DNA of 23,108 nucleotides from Bacteroidales bacterium (GCA_016281475.1 JAEEIS010000229.1:1-23108); one strand, 5' to 3'; numbered from the stretch's first letter, positions 14,951 through 23,108 are shown. Numbers and translations are program-made. Notes: generated by a model not told the origin, from the letters alone.

Positions 14951-15053
14951 ATTGAAAGTTGAAAATTGAAAATTCGGCTAACGCAACAGACTTTCAACTT
15001 TCAACTTTCAATCAATATCAATTTTCAACTTTCATTTTTCAATTTTCAACTTC
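14951..15053. repeat. Inverted array of TTGAAAR heptamers between kdsD and lptB
   Basis: The left array 14951-14974 and right array 14991-15012 match as an inverted repeat at 19 of 22 positions. The 16-base loop contains GGCTAACGCA (14976-14985), nearly identical to the loop of the element at 2438-2518. A second right-hand array follows at about 15017-15052 and ends directly before the lptB ATG. The whole kdsD-lptB gap is made of this element, so any lptB leader signal must lie within it. Confidence 0.75.
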
Positions 15054-15054
15054 C

Positions 15055-15779
<725 letters not shown>

Positions 15780-15783
<4 letters not shown>

Positions 15784-16388
15784 AGCCTCTCCTCTACCAC
15801 CTGCCAGTCCACTATCTGCCACAAGGCGGCCAAATAGTCGGCACGGCGGTTCTGGTAGTCCAGATAATAGGCATGCTCCCACACATCGAACGTCAGCAGC
15901 GGCACCAGCCCGCTGCGGACAGGATTGCCCGCATTCGCCTCCTGCGTAATCACCAGGCGGCCGTCGGCATCCAGCGACAGCCACACCCAGCCCGAGCCGA
16001 ACAGTGTCGCCCCCTTCTGCTCAAACTCCTTCTTAAACGCCTCCAACCCGCCGAAGTCGCGCTCCATCATCTCCAGCAGGCGGCCCGTAGGCTCGTGGTT
16101 CGCCGGGCCGAACTGCTCGAAATACATCACGTGGTTCAGCACCTGCCCCGCGTTGTTAAACAGGCCGCCATCCGCATGGCGTATCACCTCGCTGATAGGC
16201 TTGCCCTCCAGCCCTGAGCCGGACAGCAGCTTGTTCAAGTTATCCAAGTAAGCCTTCAGATGCTTGCCGTGGTGGAAACCCAGCGTCTCCGCGCTAATCA
16301 CGCCGCCAAACGACGACTCGTCCATCGGCCTCAATGTCAGCTCCGACAGCGGGCCAAAAACTCCATTGTTAGGTAAAATGTCTCTCAT
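15780..16388 (-). CDS. Fe/Mn superoxide dismutase
   Basis: Cytoplasmic iron- or manganese-dependent superoxide dismutase that converts superoxide to peroxide and oxygen, protecting this presumed anaerobe from air. The 202-residue protein has all four metal ligands: His39 in [11 protein letters not shown], His86 in [10 protein letters not shown], Asp168 and His172 in [22 protein letters not shown] at 131-137 is the conserved core segment. Compared with E. coli SodB, the N-terminus is about a dozen residues longer and the aromatic near His86 differs, as in other Bacteroidota enzymes. Fe versus Mn cannot be decided by eye. No signal peptide is present. The gene is convergent with lptB, with overlapping stops. 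I found no clear promoter box between its ATG and the element at 16434. Confidence 0.95.
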
Positions 16389-16433
16389 AATAATAATGTA
16401 ACTATTTAATGTTTAACAAAATGTTTAAAATTG

Positions 16434-16640
16434 GCTCTAGTTTGATAAAAAGACTGATTTTCCAGCAGCCTCAAAGAGGCTGAATCTCAATAACCCCACA
16501 CAAGGAACGTGGGGTCGCGACCGAAGGGAGCAACTCCCATTCCGCAGTGTGGAGTCTATAAAACCCCTACTATTCAGCGTCTCGAAGAGTCGCGACATTG
16601 GGAAATGTTGGCAAAAACCAGTCATACTTTATACTAGAGC
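16434..16640. repeat. 207-bp inverted-repeat element with internal hairpins (MITE-like or structured RNA)
   Basis: The ends GCTCTAGT (16434-16441) and ACTAGAGC (16633-16640) are perfect inverted repeats. The first and last 30 bases match as inverted repeats at 21 of 30 positions without gaps, including GACTG/CAGTC and TTTT/AAAA blocks. Inside are hairpins at 16466-16482 (7 bp, AAA loop), 16493-16515 (7 bp, CCCC/GGGG), 16526-16538 (GGGAG-CAA-CTCCC) and 16595-16608 (ACATT/AATGT), plus two copies of TCGCGAC. A 62-codon minus-strand frame (16437-16625) spans almost the whole unit, but I see no protein family in it. No clear target-site duplication is visible. It could be a non-autonomous transposable element or a structured RNA; I cannot name a known family. 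Confidence 0.6.
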
Positions 16641-16792
16641 ATAAACCTTAAACAAGATTTAACGTTTTAAATCCAACATCCATAACGCCATTTCCCGCCA
16701 TTTATTGTGCTTCAACACCCATTAATGCCATCCTGGCCCCCATGTGACTCCCTCGAGACCGCAATATTCCTCCTCCTCTTCCTCAATCCTTA

Positions 16793-16809
16793 TTCGCTAT
16801 CATAGCGAA
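16793..16809. promoter_or_regulatory. Perfect 17-base palindrome near iterons
   Basis: TTCGCTAT-C-ATAGCGAA, eight-base arms around a single C. It lies 12 bases before the first of the four 10-base repeats and about 70 bases upstream of a -7 box. A dimeric regulator site is possible but unproven. Between the 207-bp element and this point (16641-16792) I see nothing. Confidence 0.4.
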
Positions 16810-16821
16810 CATGTGCGCGCC

Positions 16822-16859
16822 AATCGGTAGAAATCGGTACAAATCGGTAGGAATCGGTA
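16822..16859 (+). repeat. Four direct AATCGGTA repeats at exact 10-base spacing
   Basis: AATCGGTA occurs at 16822, 16832, 16842 and 16852, each separated by two variable bases. The spacing of about one helical turn puts all copies on the same DNA face. They end 20 bases upstream of the TACCTTTG box at 16880, where the -33 element would normally be. This looks like a cooperative protein-binding array rather than random sequence. Confidence 0.6.
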
Positions 16860-16879
16860 ACGGAGTAATGAGATTTGCG

Positions 16880-16887
16880 TACCTTTG
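16880..16887 (+). promoter_or_regulatory. -7 box TACCTTTG downstream of the iterons
   Basis: Matches TAnnTTTG and is followed by CAC, as in the promoter at 17083-17090. No TTG lies at -33, so it may depend on a factor bound to the iterons. The transcript would begin near 16894, 370 bases before the next gene. A weak AT-rich hairpin with a short T run (17002-17025) could end it early. Confidence 0.5.
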
Positions 16888-17060
16888 CACGTTCGTGGCA
16901 CCGCAGAAAGAGCGAGCGCAAAAGAGGGCGTATTGATGGGGAAAAGACCGTACAACAGACGAAACAAAGAAAAAATAGTTAAAAAAACATAAAAATTGGC
17001 CGAAAAATGATACATTTTTCCTTTTCGCGGGTTATATAGGGTGAATGGTTACAAAATTTA

Positions 17061-17090
17061 TTGTCAAATGAAAAAATAATCGTATCTTTG
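17061..17090 (+). promoter_or_regulatory. Promoter of the secreted two-gene unit
   Basis: TTG (17061-17063), a 19-base spacer and TATCTTTG (17083-17090) form a good Bacteroidota promoter. The predicted start near 17097 gives a leader of about 169 bases before the ATG at 17266. Confidence 0.75.
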
Positions 17091-17096
17091 CACTCG

Positions 17097-17265
17097 TAAA
17101 CCGAACGTTTTCGTTAGACGAACTTGTTCGTCTGCCGAGGCGAGAAAACGACTGATGAAAATCGAATGTTAAACAACGGTTGTCTGGCAGATTAATGGGT
17201 TCTGTCTGTTTGGATGACCAAAAAGTGAATAAATAGAACCCACCTAAATACAACACATAAACAAA
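17097..17265 (+). promoter_or_regulatory. Structured 5' leader of the secreted two-gene unit
   Basis: Three foldable parts are visible. First, an outer stem CGTTTTC/GAAAACG (17106-17112 with 17144-17150) encloses hairpin AGACGAA-CTTG-TTCGTCT (17116-17133). Second, a small ACAAC/GTTGT hairpin lies near 17174-17183. Third, TGGGTTCT (17196-17203) pairs with AGAACCCA (17235-17242), closing about 23 bases before the start codon. It resembles no riboswitch class I know. The pairing nearest the ATG could affect translation. Confidence 0.4.
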
Positions 17266-18867
17266 ATGAAGCATCTAATAAAATTGTCTCTCTTTGCCTG
17301 TTTACTGCTCATGCATGGAGGGGTATTGTGGGCGCAGACATCGCTGTTTAGCCGTGTGGTCCGTCACGACAACATCATGGGCAATGAGATTATCACAAGG
17401 TCCATACCATTCGGTTGGACGCTGACATGCAGCAAGTCGGCCAGCGACGGAAAGCATACATTTTCGTTCTATTCGCCAACGTTGGGCATCTCTAAGTATA
17501 TTACCTGCCATCTGAGAGACCTTTTCACTACGGGTATGTATGACTACGACTACAGCATCAAGGACATGTACATATTCGAGAACAGATGCTATTTCTGTGG
17601 CACTTATGGTATCGGACTTTACGAGAATATCGAGATTCCCAATAGAGATTCAGAAAATTTGCCACATGGTTTTATCGGATACTTCAACTTATTTCCGACA
17701 GCAACGATTGACCCCATGTCAGAGGGAGGGGATAAAGCATTGGACGACCCTCCAATCCTACCCCTGTTCACCCCTTATGTCGACTCTATCTATCTGATGG
17801 AAATACCCTATACCGACAGCATCATGCAGATTGTGGCCCATCACGACGACAAGAACGGTTACGATGTGTTTCTTATGGCGGTGGCATACGCCTCCTCGTA
17901 TTATCCCCCTACCTCGACATGTGTATTGGAACTGAAGAAGCCCGTGGGGACGGCCAACACATTCTGGATGCTCAATATCGTTCAGCCTACCTGCGCTGAG
18001 ACTGACGAGTACCTGACCGACATTGTGCTGACCGAAGACCATGTGACCGTGGCCTCGAAACTGGAGTATGCCGACGGCGGATTGGACGGCGACACCGACC
18101 CGACGCACTACCTGTTCCGCCTGCACGAGGCCAAACGCGACGGATTTTACAACACGACCGTCCCACCTGCTTCGTCGGCAAGCGTATATGAATACGACGT
18201 GTCGTCTTATGGGGCAGGTGTCGGATGCCACCATAAGGGGGATGCCATACGGCTCTGCCCGATGGACGGCGACCGGTTCTGTGTATACTACAACTGTGCG
18301 CAACGGCTTCCGCCCGAGTCTAACGGCGTGGGAGGGTCTGTCCTTTTCTGGATGAACGAGGCTCATACGATGGAGCATGCCGCAAAGATGTACGGATACA
18401 TTTTCAGCCATACTAAAGAGGCGGTATGGATGGGCGACATGTACAGAACCATCCTCGTCCTACAGTCGGACAACTTTTATTTCCCCGAAGGAGCCGTCCT
18501 CAGCGCCACACTGCATCCTTCCCCAAGTTCGTACAGTCCTTATGCCCCTCAGAGAATACAGGGTGTCAATCTCCAGTCGATAGACTGCAACACTGCGACC
18601 CAATACCTCTATATCGGTGGGAACGATGCTACCAATAAGTTGTGGCACGGCATCCAGAACGAAATAAACTACTGGGACCACCTAGAACTGACTTGCCTTA
18701 ATTGGGGAGACCATAGTTTCACCATGTTGGACCCACAAGTACCCACAGAGGAATACTGCAAGTGGGCTGCTGTTTTGAGTGATAAAGAAGTGTTCGCCAA
18801 GAAAGCCAAGGTGGAGATGGTTCTAGAGGATGCGACGGTTATTTGCACAACGAATATAGACCAGTAA
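17266..18867 (+). CDS. secreted protein of unknown function
   Basis: A 533-residue protein I do not recognise. It has a clear signal peptide (MKHLIKLSLFACLLLMHGG, cut near WAQ at 22-24) and no lipobox, so it is periplasmic or further exported. There is no C-terminal T9SS domain; the end (VICTTNIDQ) is plain. The mature part is rich in Tyr, Thr, Asp and aromatic beta-strand patterns. Short segments such as YLFRLHEAKRDGFY, TILVLQSDNFYFPEG and TQYLYIGGNDATNKLWHG are spaced like the blades of a propeller, but no clean repeat is evident. It contains about a dozen cysteines, unusual for an anaerobe's exported protein, several in CxxxxxC-like spacing. The T9SS cargo gene follows after 13 bases, so the two are one transcript and may work together at the cell surface. 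Confidence 0.8.
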   Translation: MKHLIKLSLFACLLLMHGGVLWAQTSLFSRVVRHDNIMGNEIITRSIPFGWTLTCSKSASDGKHTFSFYSPTLGISKYITCHLRDLFTTGMYDYDYSIKDMYIFENRCYFCGTYGIGLYENIEIPNRDSENLPHGFIGYFNLFPTATIDPMSEGGDKALDDPPILPLFTPYVDSIYLMEIPYTDSIMQIVAHHDDKNGYDVFLMAVAYASSYYPPTSTCVLELKKPVGTANTFWMLNIVQPTCAETDEYLTDIVLTEDHVTVASKLEYADGGLDGDTDPTHYLFRLHEAKRDGFYNTTVPPASSASVYEYDVSSYGAGVGCHHKGDAIRLCPMDGDRFCVYYNCAQRLPPESNGVGGSVLFWMNEAHTMEHAAKMYGYIFSHTKEAVWMGDMYRTILVLQSDNFYFPEGAVLSATLHPSPSSYSPYAPQRIQGVNLQSIDCNTATQYLYIGGNDATNKLWHGIQNEINYWDHLELTCLNWGDHSFTMLDPQVPTEEYCKWAAVLSDKEVFAKKAKVEMVLEDATVICTTNIDQ

Positions 18868-18880
18868 AAAACATATCGCC

Positions 18881-20287
18881 ATGAAAAAGATTATTCTATC
18901 ATTGATATTATTTCTCGTTTCTGCCCAAGTGTGCGGGCAGACCTACGACACCGTCTACAACCGCTCGGACGAGCTGTACTACTCTGAATGGTACGACACT
19001 GCACTTGCCTTTTGGGATACGAACGGGCCGTGCTGCCTGAATCGCAATGAGCCAGCAGGATACACACCCACTATCTATGAGGCTTGGTCTGACTACACTT
19101 CCCGCCCACTACAGGTGCGAGGCCTTGCCCTGATGCATACAATCAACTGGTCCAGCGATTGCTATCCACGAACTGTTCACTGGCCAAGCGGCCGTGTGCC
19201 GGAATACATTGCCCTGTACCAAGGGGCGGGCGACTCACTGATATGGCTGGCATCGGCACAATGGGACACGGCCACCCCGCAGGTGCTGAAACTGCCAAAG
19301 AAACAGGATACCAGCCTGTATGGTTTCGAATACTGCTATCTGTACCGTGTCTACTTCGACAAGCCCATTACTGTCGATTCTGTCTTCTATATCGCAGGAT
19401 CTTATTACAACAACTATTTTGAAGACGGGACCTGGACACACGAACCGACAGCCTATGTGGCCATGGGACGTCATTGGGACCGCGAGGATCAATACGTGTC
19501 CCTACCCCGGTATCATGACAAAATACTTCGTGCCACTTACGAAAGGGGACCATGGCGCCGAACGGGCCCGATGAACTTCTATTACGGGCCGTTCTTTGTC
19601 ATCGCACCAGATACCAGCTGTGTGCTGGAACTGCACACGGCGGACAGCGCGATGGGCAGCGTGCAGGGAGGGGGGTGGTATCTCGACTCGTCGTATATCA
19701 CCATCACCGCCGTGCCGGAGCGGGGCTACCGCTTCACGCACTGGAACGACGGCGACGCAACCAACCCACGAACCATTCTGCTGACGCACGACACGGCGTT
19801 CACCGCCTATTTTGAGGAAGCATTCTACACCCTTGCCTCCAACGCCGAGCCCGAAGAGGGCGGCACGGTGAGGGGTGGCGGCACCTACCGCGACGGCGAT
19901 ACCGCCACGCTGGTAGCCATGCCTAACGAGGGCTATGCCTTCGTAGGCTGGCACGACGGCGACACCGCACTGTCGCGACAGCTAGAGATGACGCAGGACA
20001 CCGCGTTCACCGCACTCTTCCACTCCACACAGGGCATCGGCTCGGCCGACAACCTTGGCGGGCAGGTGCGAGTGCTGCCCAACCCGGCGAAAGAGAGAGT
20101 GCGGGTGTTGAGCGAATGCGGTCTGAAGGGGGTGGAGGTGTTCGACGCGCAGGGGCGCAGCGTGCTGTCGCAGACGGCGGAGGGCAACGCCACCGAGCTG
20201 GACATCAGCCAATGGGCCGCGGGCAGCTACGTGGTGAGGGTGCACACGGAGCGTGGCACCGTCTCGAGACGGCTGGTGGTGGAGTAA
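18881..20287 (+). CDS. T9SS type A cargo protein with two InlB-like repeats
   Basis: A 468-residue surface or secreted protein. Signal peptide MKKIILSLILFLVSAQVCG ends near Gln20. Residues 21-240 are an unrecognised, aromatic-rich N-terminal domain. Residues about 248-311 and 316-380 are two divergent InlB B-repeats, each with the G(Y/A)xFxxWxDGD core (GYRFTHWNDGD, GYAFVGWHDGD) and a closing DTAFTA(Y/L)F. Residues 396-468 are a T9SS type A sorting domain: VRVLPNPAKERVRV, then VEVFDAQGRSVL, then WAAGSYVVRV and a final basic-plus-VVE strand. The Por machinery would take it across the outer membrane and remove this domain. The enzymatic or binding role of the N-terminal domain is unknown. It is co-transcribed with the 533-residue secreted protein. 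The repeat and sorting region is more GC-rich than the N-terminal half. Confidence 0.93.
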   Translation: MKKIILSLILFLVSAQVCGQTYDTVYNRSDELYYSEWYDTALAFWDTNGPCCLNRNEPAGYTPTIYEAWSDYTSRPLQVRGLALMHTINWSSDCYPRTVHWPSGRVPEYIALYQGAGDSLIWLASAQWDTATPQVLKLPKKQDTSLYGFEYCYLYRVYFDKPITVDSVFYIAGSYYNNYFEDGTWTHEPTAYVAMGRHWDREDQYVSLPRYHDKILRATYERGPWRRTGPMNFYYGPFFVIAPDTSCVLELHTADSAMGSVQGGGWYLDSSYITITAVPERGYRFTHWNDGDATNPRTILLTHDTAFTAYFEEAFYTLASNAEPEEGGTVRGGGTYRDGDTATLVAMPNEGYAFVGWHDGDTALSRQLEMTQDTAFTALFHSTQGIGSADNLGGQVRVLPNPAKERVRVLSECGLKGVEVFDAQGRSVLSQTAEGNATELDISQWAAGSYVVRVHTERGTVSRRLVVE

Positions 20288-20365
20288 AAAAGGTTTTTAG
20301 CAGAGTAGCATTTGTCATTCCGATAGTTAGGCTATTTTCGACGTGGGGTGTTGATAACTCATTTC

Positions 20366-20395
20366 TTGCGGTTAGAATTTTGTTGTGTAATTTAG
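20366..20395 (+). promoter_or_regulatory. Probable nrdJ promoter
   Basis: TTG (20366-20368), a 19-base spacer and TAATTTAG (20388-20395), one mismatch from TAnnTTTG and followed by CAG as in the GNAT and kdsD promoters. Predicted leader is about 140 bases, with a hairpin CCGGCG-TGT-CGTCGG at 20443-20457. I see no B12-box and no NrdR-box palindrome here. The rest of 20288-20538 holds nothing clear, including no strong terminator after the T9SS gene. Confidence 0.5.
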
Positions 20396-20538
20396 CAGTC
20401 TCAAATTTATTGCCCCCATTTGGGTAATCATTTGTAATTGAGCCGGCGTGTCGTCGGTGACATTTAAATTGATTACACCATTTTAACATTAGAGCCTTTT
20501 AAACCTTTAAAACACTCAATTTTTTAAACAAAGCAGTT

Positions 20539-23108
20539 ATGCAGTCTGACATGTTTTTGAACTTTGGTGATGACAACCAGCACATTAAGCCGAAGAGCTA
20601 CACCCAGTACCAGCCCGACGAGATAATGAAGTCGTCGGTGGAATACTTTGGCGGCGACGAGCTGGCAGCGAACGTATGGATGAACAAGTACGCCCTCCGC
20701 GACGATGACAAGATCTACGAGCTGAATCCCGACATGATGCACCACCGACTGGCATCGGAGTTTGCCCGCATAGAGCAGAACTACCCCAACCCGATGTCGG
20801 AGGAGACGATATACGGACTGCTGAAGGACTTTAAGTATGTCATCCCGCAGGGCAGCCCCATGTCGGGCATCGGCAACAACTTCCAAGTGGTGTCGCTGTC
20901 GAACTGCTTTGTGATAGGCAACAGCGGCAGCAGCGACTCGTATGGCGGCATTATGAAGATAGACCAGGAGCAGGTGCAGCTGATGAAGCGGCGCGGCGGC
21001 GTGGGCCACGACCTGACGCACATACGCCCATCGGGCAGTCCCGTGAAGAACAGCGCGCTGACCTCGACGGGCATCGTGCCCTTTATGGAACGCTACAGCA
21101 ACACCACCCGCGAGGTGGCACAAGGCGGCCGTCGCGGTGCCCTGATGCTGAGCATCAGCATCAAGCACCCCAACGCGGAGCAGTTTATCGATGCCAAGCT
21201 GGAGCAGGGCAAGATAACGGGTGCCAACGTGTCGGTGAAGATTACGGACGAGTTTATGGAGTGCGTGAAGAGTGGCAAGCCGTTTGTGCAGCAATACCCG
21301 GTGGACTCGGCGACCCCGATAGTGCGGAAAGAAATCGACGCCCGCACACTGTGGAACAAGATTATCCACAACGCATGGGCCTCGGCAGAGCCAGGGGTGC
21401 TGTTTTGGGACACGATACTGCGCGAGAGCGTGCCGGACTGCTATGCCGACTTCGGCTACCGCACGGTGAGCACCAACCCCTGCGGCGAGATACCGCTGTG
21501 CCCCTACGACAGCTGCCGACTGATAGCAGTGAACCTATACAGCTATGTGAAGAACCCCTTCACGCCGGAGGCGGAGTTTGACTTCGACATGTTCCGCGAC
21601 CATATCATCAAGGCGCAACGCCTGATGGACGACCTGATCGACCTGGAACTGGAGAAGGTGAACAAGATACTGGCCAAGATAGAGAGCGACCCCGAGGGCG
21701 ACGAAATCAAGAGCGTGGAGCGCAACCTGTGGCTCCAAATCAAGATGAAATGCCTCGAAGGCCGCCGCACAGGCCTGGGCATCACCGCCGAGGGCGACAT
21801 GCTGGCCGCCATGGGGCTGCGCTACGGCAGCGACGAGGCGACGGAGTTCTCGGTGGGTGTGCACCGCACATTGGCCTGCTCGGCCTATCGCTCAAGCGTC
21901 ATCATGGCGAAGGAGCGCGGCGGATTCCCCCTCTACGATGCCAACCGCGAGAAACTGAACCCCTTCATCCAACGCCTTGCCGAAGCCGACCCGGAGTTGT
22001 ATGCCGACATGGTACGCAACGGCCGACGGAATATAGCCCTGCTGACTATCGCCCCCACCGGCACGGTGAGCATCTGCACACAGACCACGTCGGGCATCGA
22101 GCCGGTGTTTCTGGTAAGCTACAAACGTCGCAAAAAGATTAACCCCAACGACAAGGACAGCTCGAAGCACAAGATAGTGAAGGACGAGAACGGCGACTAT
22201 TTTGAAGAGTACAACGTGTTGCACCCGAAGTTTATCGACTGGCTGAAGCTGCGTGGCTACAGTCAGGAGAAGATAGACCACTTGGAGGACAAGGAGCTAG
22301 ACCGCCTCATCGCCGAGTCGCCATACTACAAGGCCACTTCAGCCGACATCGACTGGGTGAGCAAAGTGAAGATGCAGGGAGCCATACAGAAATGGGTGGA
22401 CCACTCGATAAGCGTCACCGTCAATATACCGAAAGAAACCAGCGAAGAAGTAGTAAGCACAATCTACATGACAGCCTGGGAAAGCGGCTGCAAGGGCTGC
22501 ACCATTTACCGCGACGGCTCGCGCCACGGCGTGCTGGTGTCGAAATCAACCACCGACAAATGCAGCGAATTTGGCGAGAGCAAGGCTCCCAAACGCCCCA
22601 AGAAACTGGAGGCTGAAGTGGTGCGCTTCAAGAACGACAAGGAGGACTGGATTGCCGTGGTGGGTATGTATAACAACCGCCCCTACGAGATATTCACCGG
22701 ACGGGCGGAAAGCTTCATACTGCCCAAATGGGTGGAGAAAGGCTGGGTAATCCGCGTCAAGGAAAAAGGCGACGAACACGCCCGTTACGACTTCCAGTTC
22801 TTGGACCAGGACGGCTACCATGTGACCATGGAAGGCCTCAGCCGCATGTTCAAGAAGGAGTATTGGAACTATGCCAAACTCATCAGCGGCATCCTGCGCC
22901 ACGGTATGCCCATCCCCAACGTGGTAGACCTCATTGGCAAGCTGAACTTCGACGTGGACAGCATCACCACGTGGTCGAACGGTGTGGCACGCGCCCTGAA
23001 ACGCTACATCAAGGACGGCACCGAGACCGGCGAGACCTGCCCCGACTGCGGCGGCAAGATTATCTACACCGGTGGCTGTAAGAGCTGCCCCAACTGCGGA
23101 TGGTCGAA
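20539..23108 (+). CDS. nrdJ: Adenosylcobalamin-dependent ribonucleotide reductase (3' end cut by window)
   Basis: Class II reductase that makes deoxyribonucleotides using adenosylcobalamin, independent of oxygen. From the ATG at 20539 the frame is open for 856 codons to the window edge. Asn313, Cys315 and Glu317 in STNPCGEIPL are the class I/II active-site triad (E. coli Asn437, Cys439, Glu441). Cys123 in SLSNCFVIGN is the redox cysteine of the other strand. RRTGLGITAEGDMLAAMGL and APTGTVSICTQTTSGIEP are standard core motifs. The C-terminus carries the NrdJ zinc-ribbon/redox tail: Cys834, 837, 847, 850 and 853 in CPDCGGKIIYTGGCKSCPNC. The frame breaks off at GWS, where homologues usually end a few residues later, so little is missing. 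It has its own probable promoter 150 bases upstream. Confidence 0.97.
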   Translation, partial: MQSDMFLNFGDDNQHIKPKSYTQYQPDEIMKSSVEYFGGDELAANVWMNKYALRDDDKIYELNPDMMHHRLASEFARIEQNYPNPMSEETIYGLLKDFKYVIPQGSPMSGIGNNFQVVSLSNCFVIGNSGSSDSYGGIMKIDQEQVQLMKRRGGVGHDLTHIRPSGSPVKNSALTSTGIVPFMERYSNTTREVAQGGRRGALMLSISIKHPNAEQFIDAKLEQGKITGANVSVKITDEFMECVKSGKPFVQQYPVDSATPIVRKEIDARTLWNKIIHNAWASAEPGVLFWDTILRESVPDCYADFGYRTVSTNPCGEIPLCPYDSCRLIAVNLYSYVKNPFTPEAEFDFDMFRDHIIKAQRLMDDLIDLELEKVNKILAKIESDPEGDEIKSVERNLWLQIKMKCLEGRRTGLGITAEGDMLAAMGLRYGSDEATEFSVGVHRTLACSAYRSSVIMAKERGGFPLYDANREKLNPFIQRLAEADPELYADMVRNGRRNIALLTIAPTGTVSICTQTTSGIEPVFLVSYKRRKKINPNDKDSSKHKIVKDENGDYFEEYNVLHPKFIDWLKLRGYSQEKIDHLEDKELDRLIAESPYYKATSADIDWVSKVKMQGAIQKWVDHSISVTVNIPKETSEEVVSTIYMTAWESGCKGCTIYRDGSRHGVLVSKSTTDKCSEFGESKAPKRPKKLEAEVVRFKNDKEDWIAVVGMYNNRPYEIFTGRAESFILPKWVEKGWVIRVKEKGDEHARYDFQFLDQDGYHVTMEGLSRMFKKEYWNYAKLISGILRHGMPIPNVVDLIGKLNFDVDSITTWSNGVARALKRYIKDGTETGETCPDCGGKIIYTGGCKSCPNCGWS

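Noticed and set aside
14959..15054. Upstream extension of lptB to ATG 14959
   Set aside because: The added residues only translate heptamer repeats; LptB proteins begin as at 15055 and the resulting length of 242 fits.
16822..16859. CRISPR array
   Set aside because: The repeats are 8 bases at 10-base spacing with two-base gaps; there are no 20-plus-base repeats, spacers or cas genes.
16800..17015. A 71-codon minus-strand frame (MYHFSANFYVFLTIFS...)
   Set aside because: It runs through the iterons and the plus-strand promoter, has no recognisable family, and its hydrophobic start comes from AT-rich DNA.

Overview
The window looks like chromosomal DNA from a Bacteroidales bacterium (Bacteroidota). 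Four things support this. Promoters have the family-specific -7 box TAnnTTTG, often with a TTG or TTTG about 19-20 bases upstream. One protein ends in a type IX secretion (T9SS) type A sorting domain. The gene set is typical of the order: GH29 fucosidase lipoprotein, LTA-synthase-like membrane sulfatase-fold enzyme, KdsD and LptB, B12-dependent ribonucleotide reductase. Ribosome-binding sites are weak and A-rich. T9SS points to a Prevotella/Porphyromonas/Muribaculum-like lineage rather than Bacteroides itself, but I cannot fix the genus.

Layout. 1-533 (minus strand): an AT-rich pair, a GxxExxY-family protein cut by the window edge and a small unknown protein. 610-2417 (minus): an orphan FecCD-type permease downstream of dapB. 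2527-2599: tRNA-Ala(CGC). 2742-5339 (plus): GNAT acetyltransferase, CatA-like acetyltransferase and a secreted M28 peptidase, the last two translationally coupled. 5359-6123 (minus): a LolA-like periplasmic protein, then a terminator and tRNA-Ala(GGC). 6330-11539 (minus): EamA transporter coupled to a GH29 fucosidase lipoprotein, LTA-synthase-like protein, FlK-like thioesterase. 11701-13905 (minus): recQ, divergent from kdsD-lptB (13973-15783, plus), which makes and exports LPS. sod (15780-16388, minus) converges on lptB with a 4-base overlap. 16389-17265 is a long non-coding stretch holding a 207-bp inverted-repeat element, four 10-bp direct repeats, two promoters and a structured leader. 17266-20287 (plus) is a two-gene unit of secreted proteins, the second a T9SS cargo with two InlB-like repeats. 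20539-23108 (plus) is nrdJ, cut by the window end a few codons before its expected stop.

How the genes relate. Most are housekeeping or envelope functions (lysine/peptidoglycan precursor, Kdo-LPS, LPS export, oxidative stress, DNA repair, dNTP supply). I see no phage, CRISPR, insertion sequence or obvious defence island. The least explained material lies between genes. There are three inverted arrays of a TTGAAAR heptamer (two share the loop motif GGCTAMCGCA), one 12-mer array built on the same plan, and the 207-bp element at 16434-16640. The GC skew of the plus strand also changes sign twice, near 2.5 kb and near 16.5 kb.
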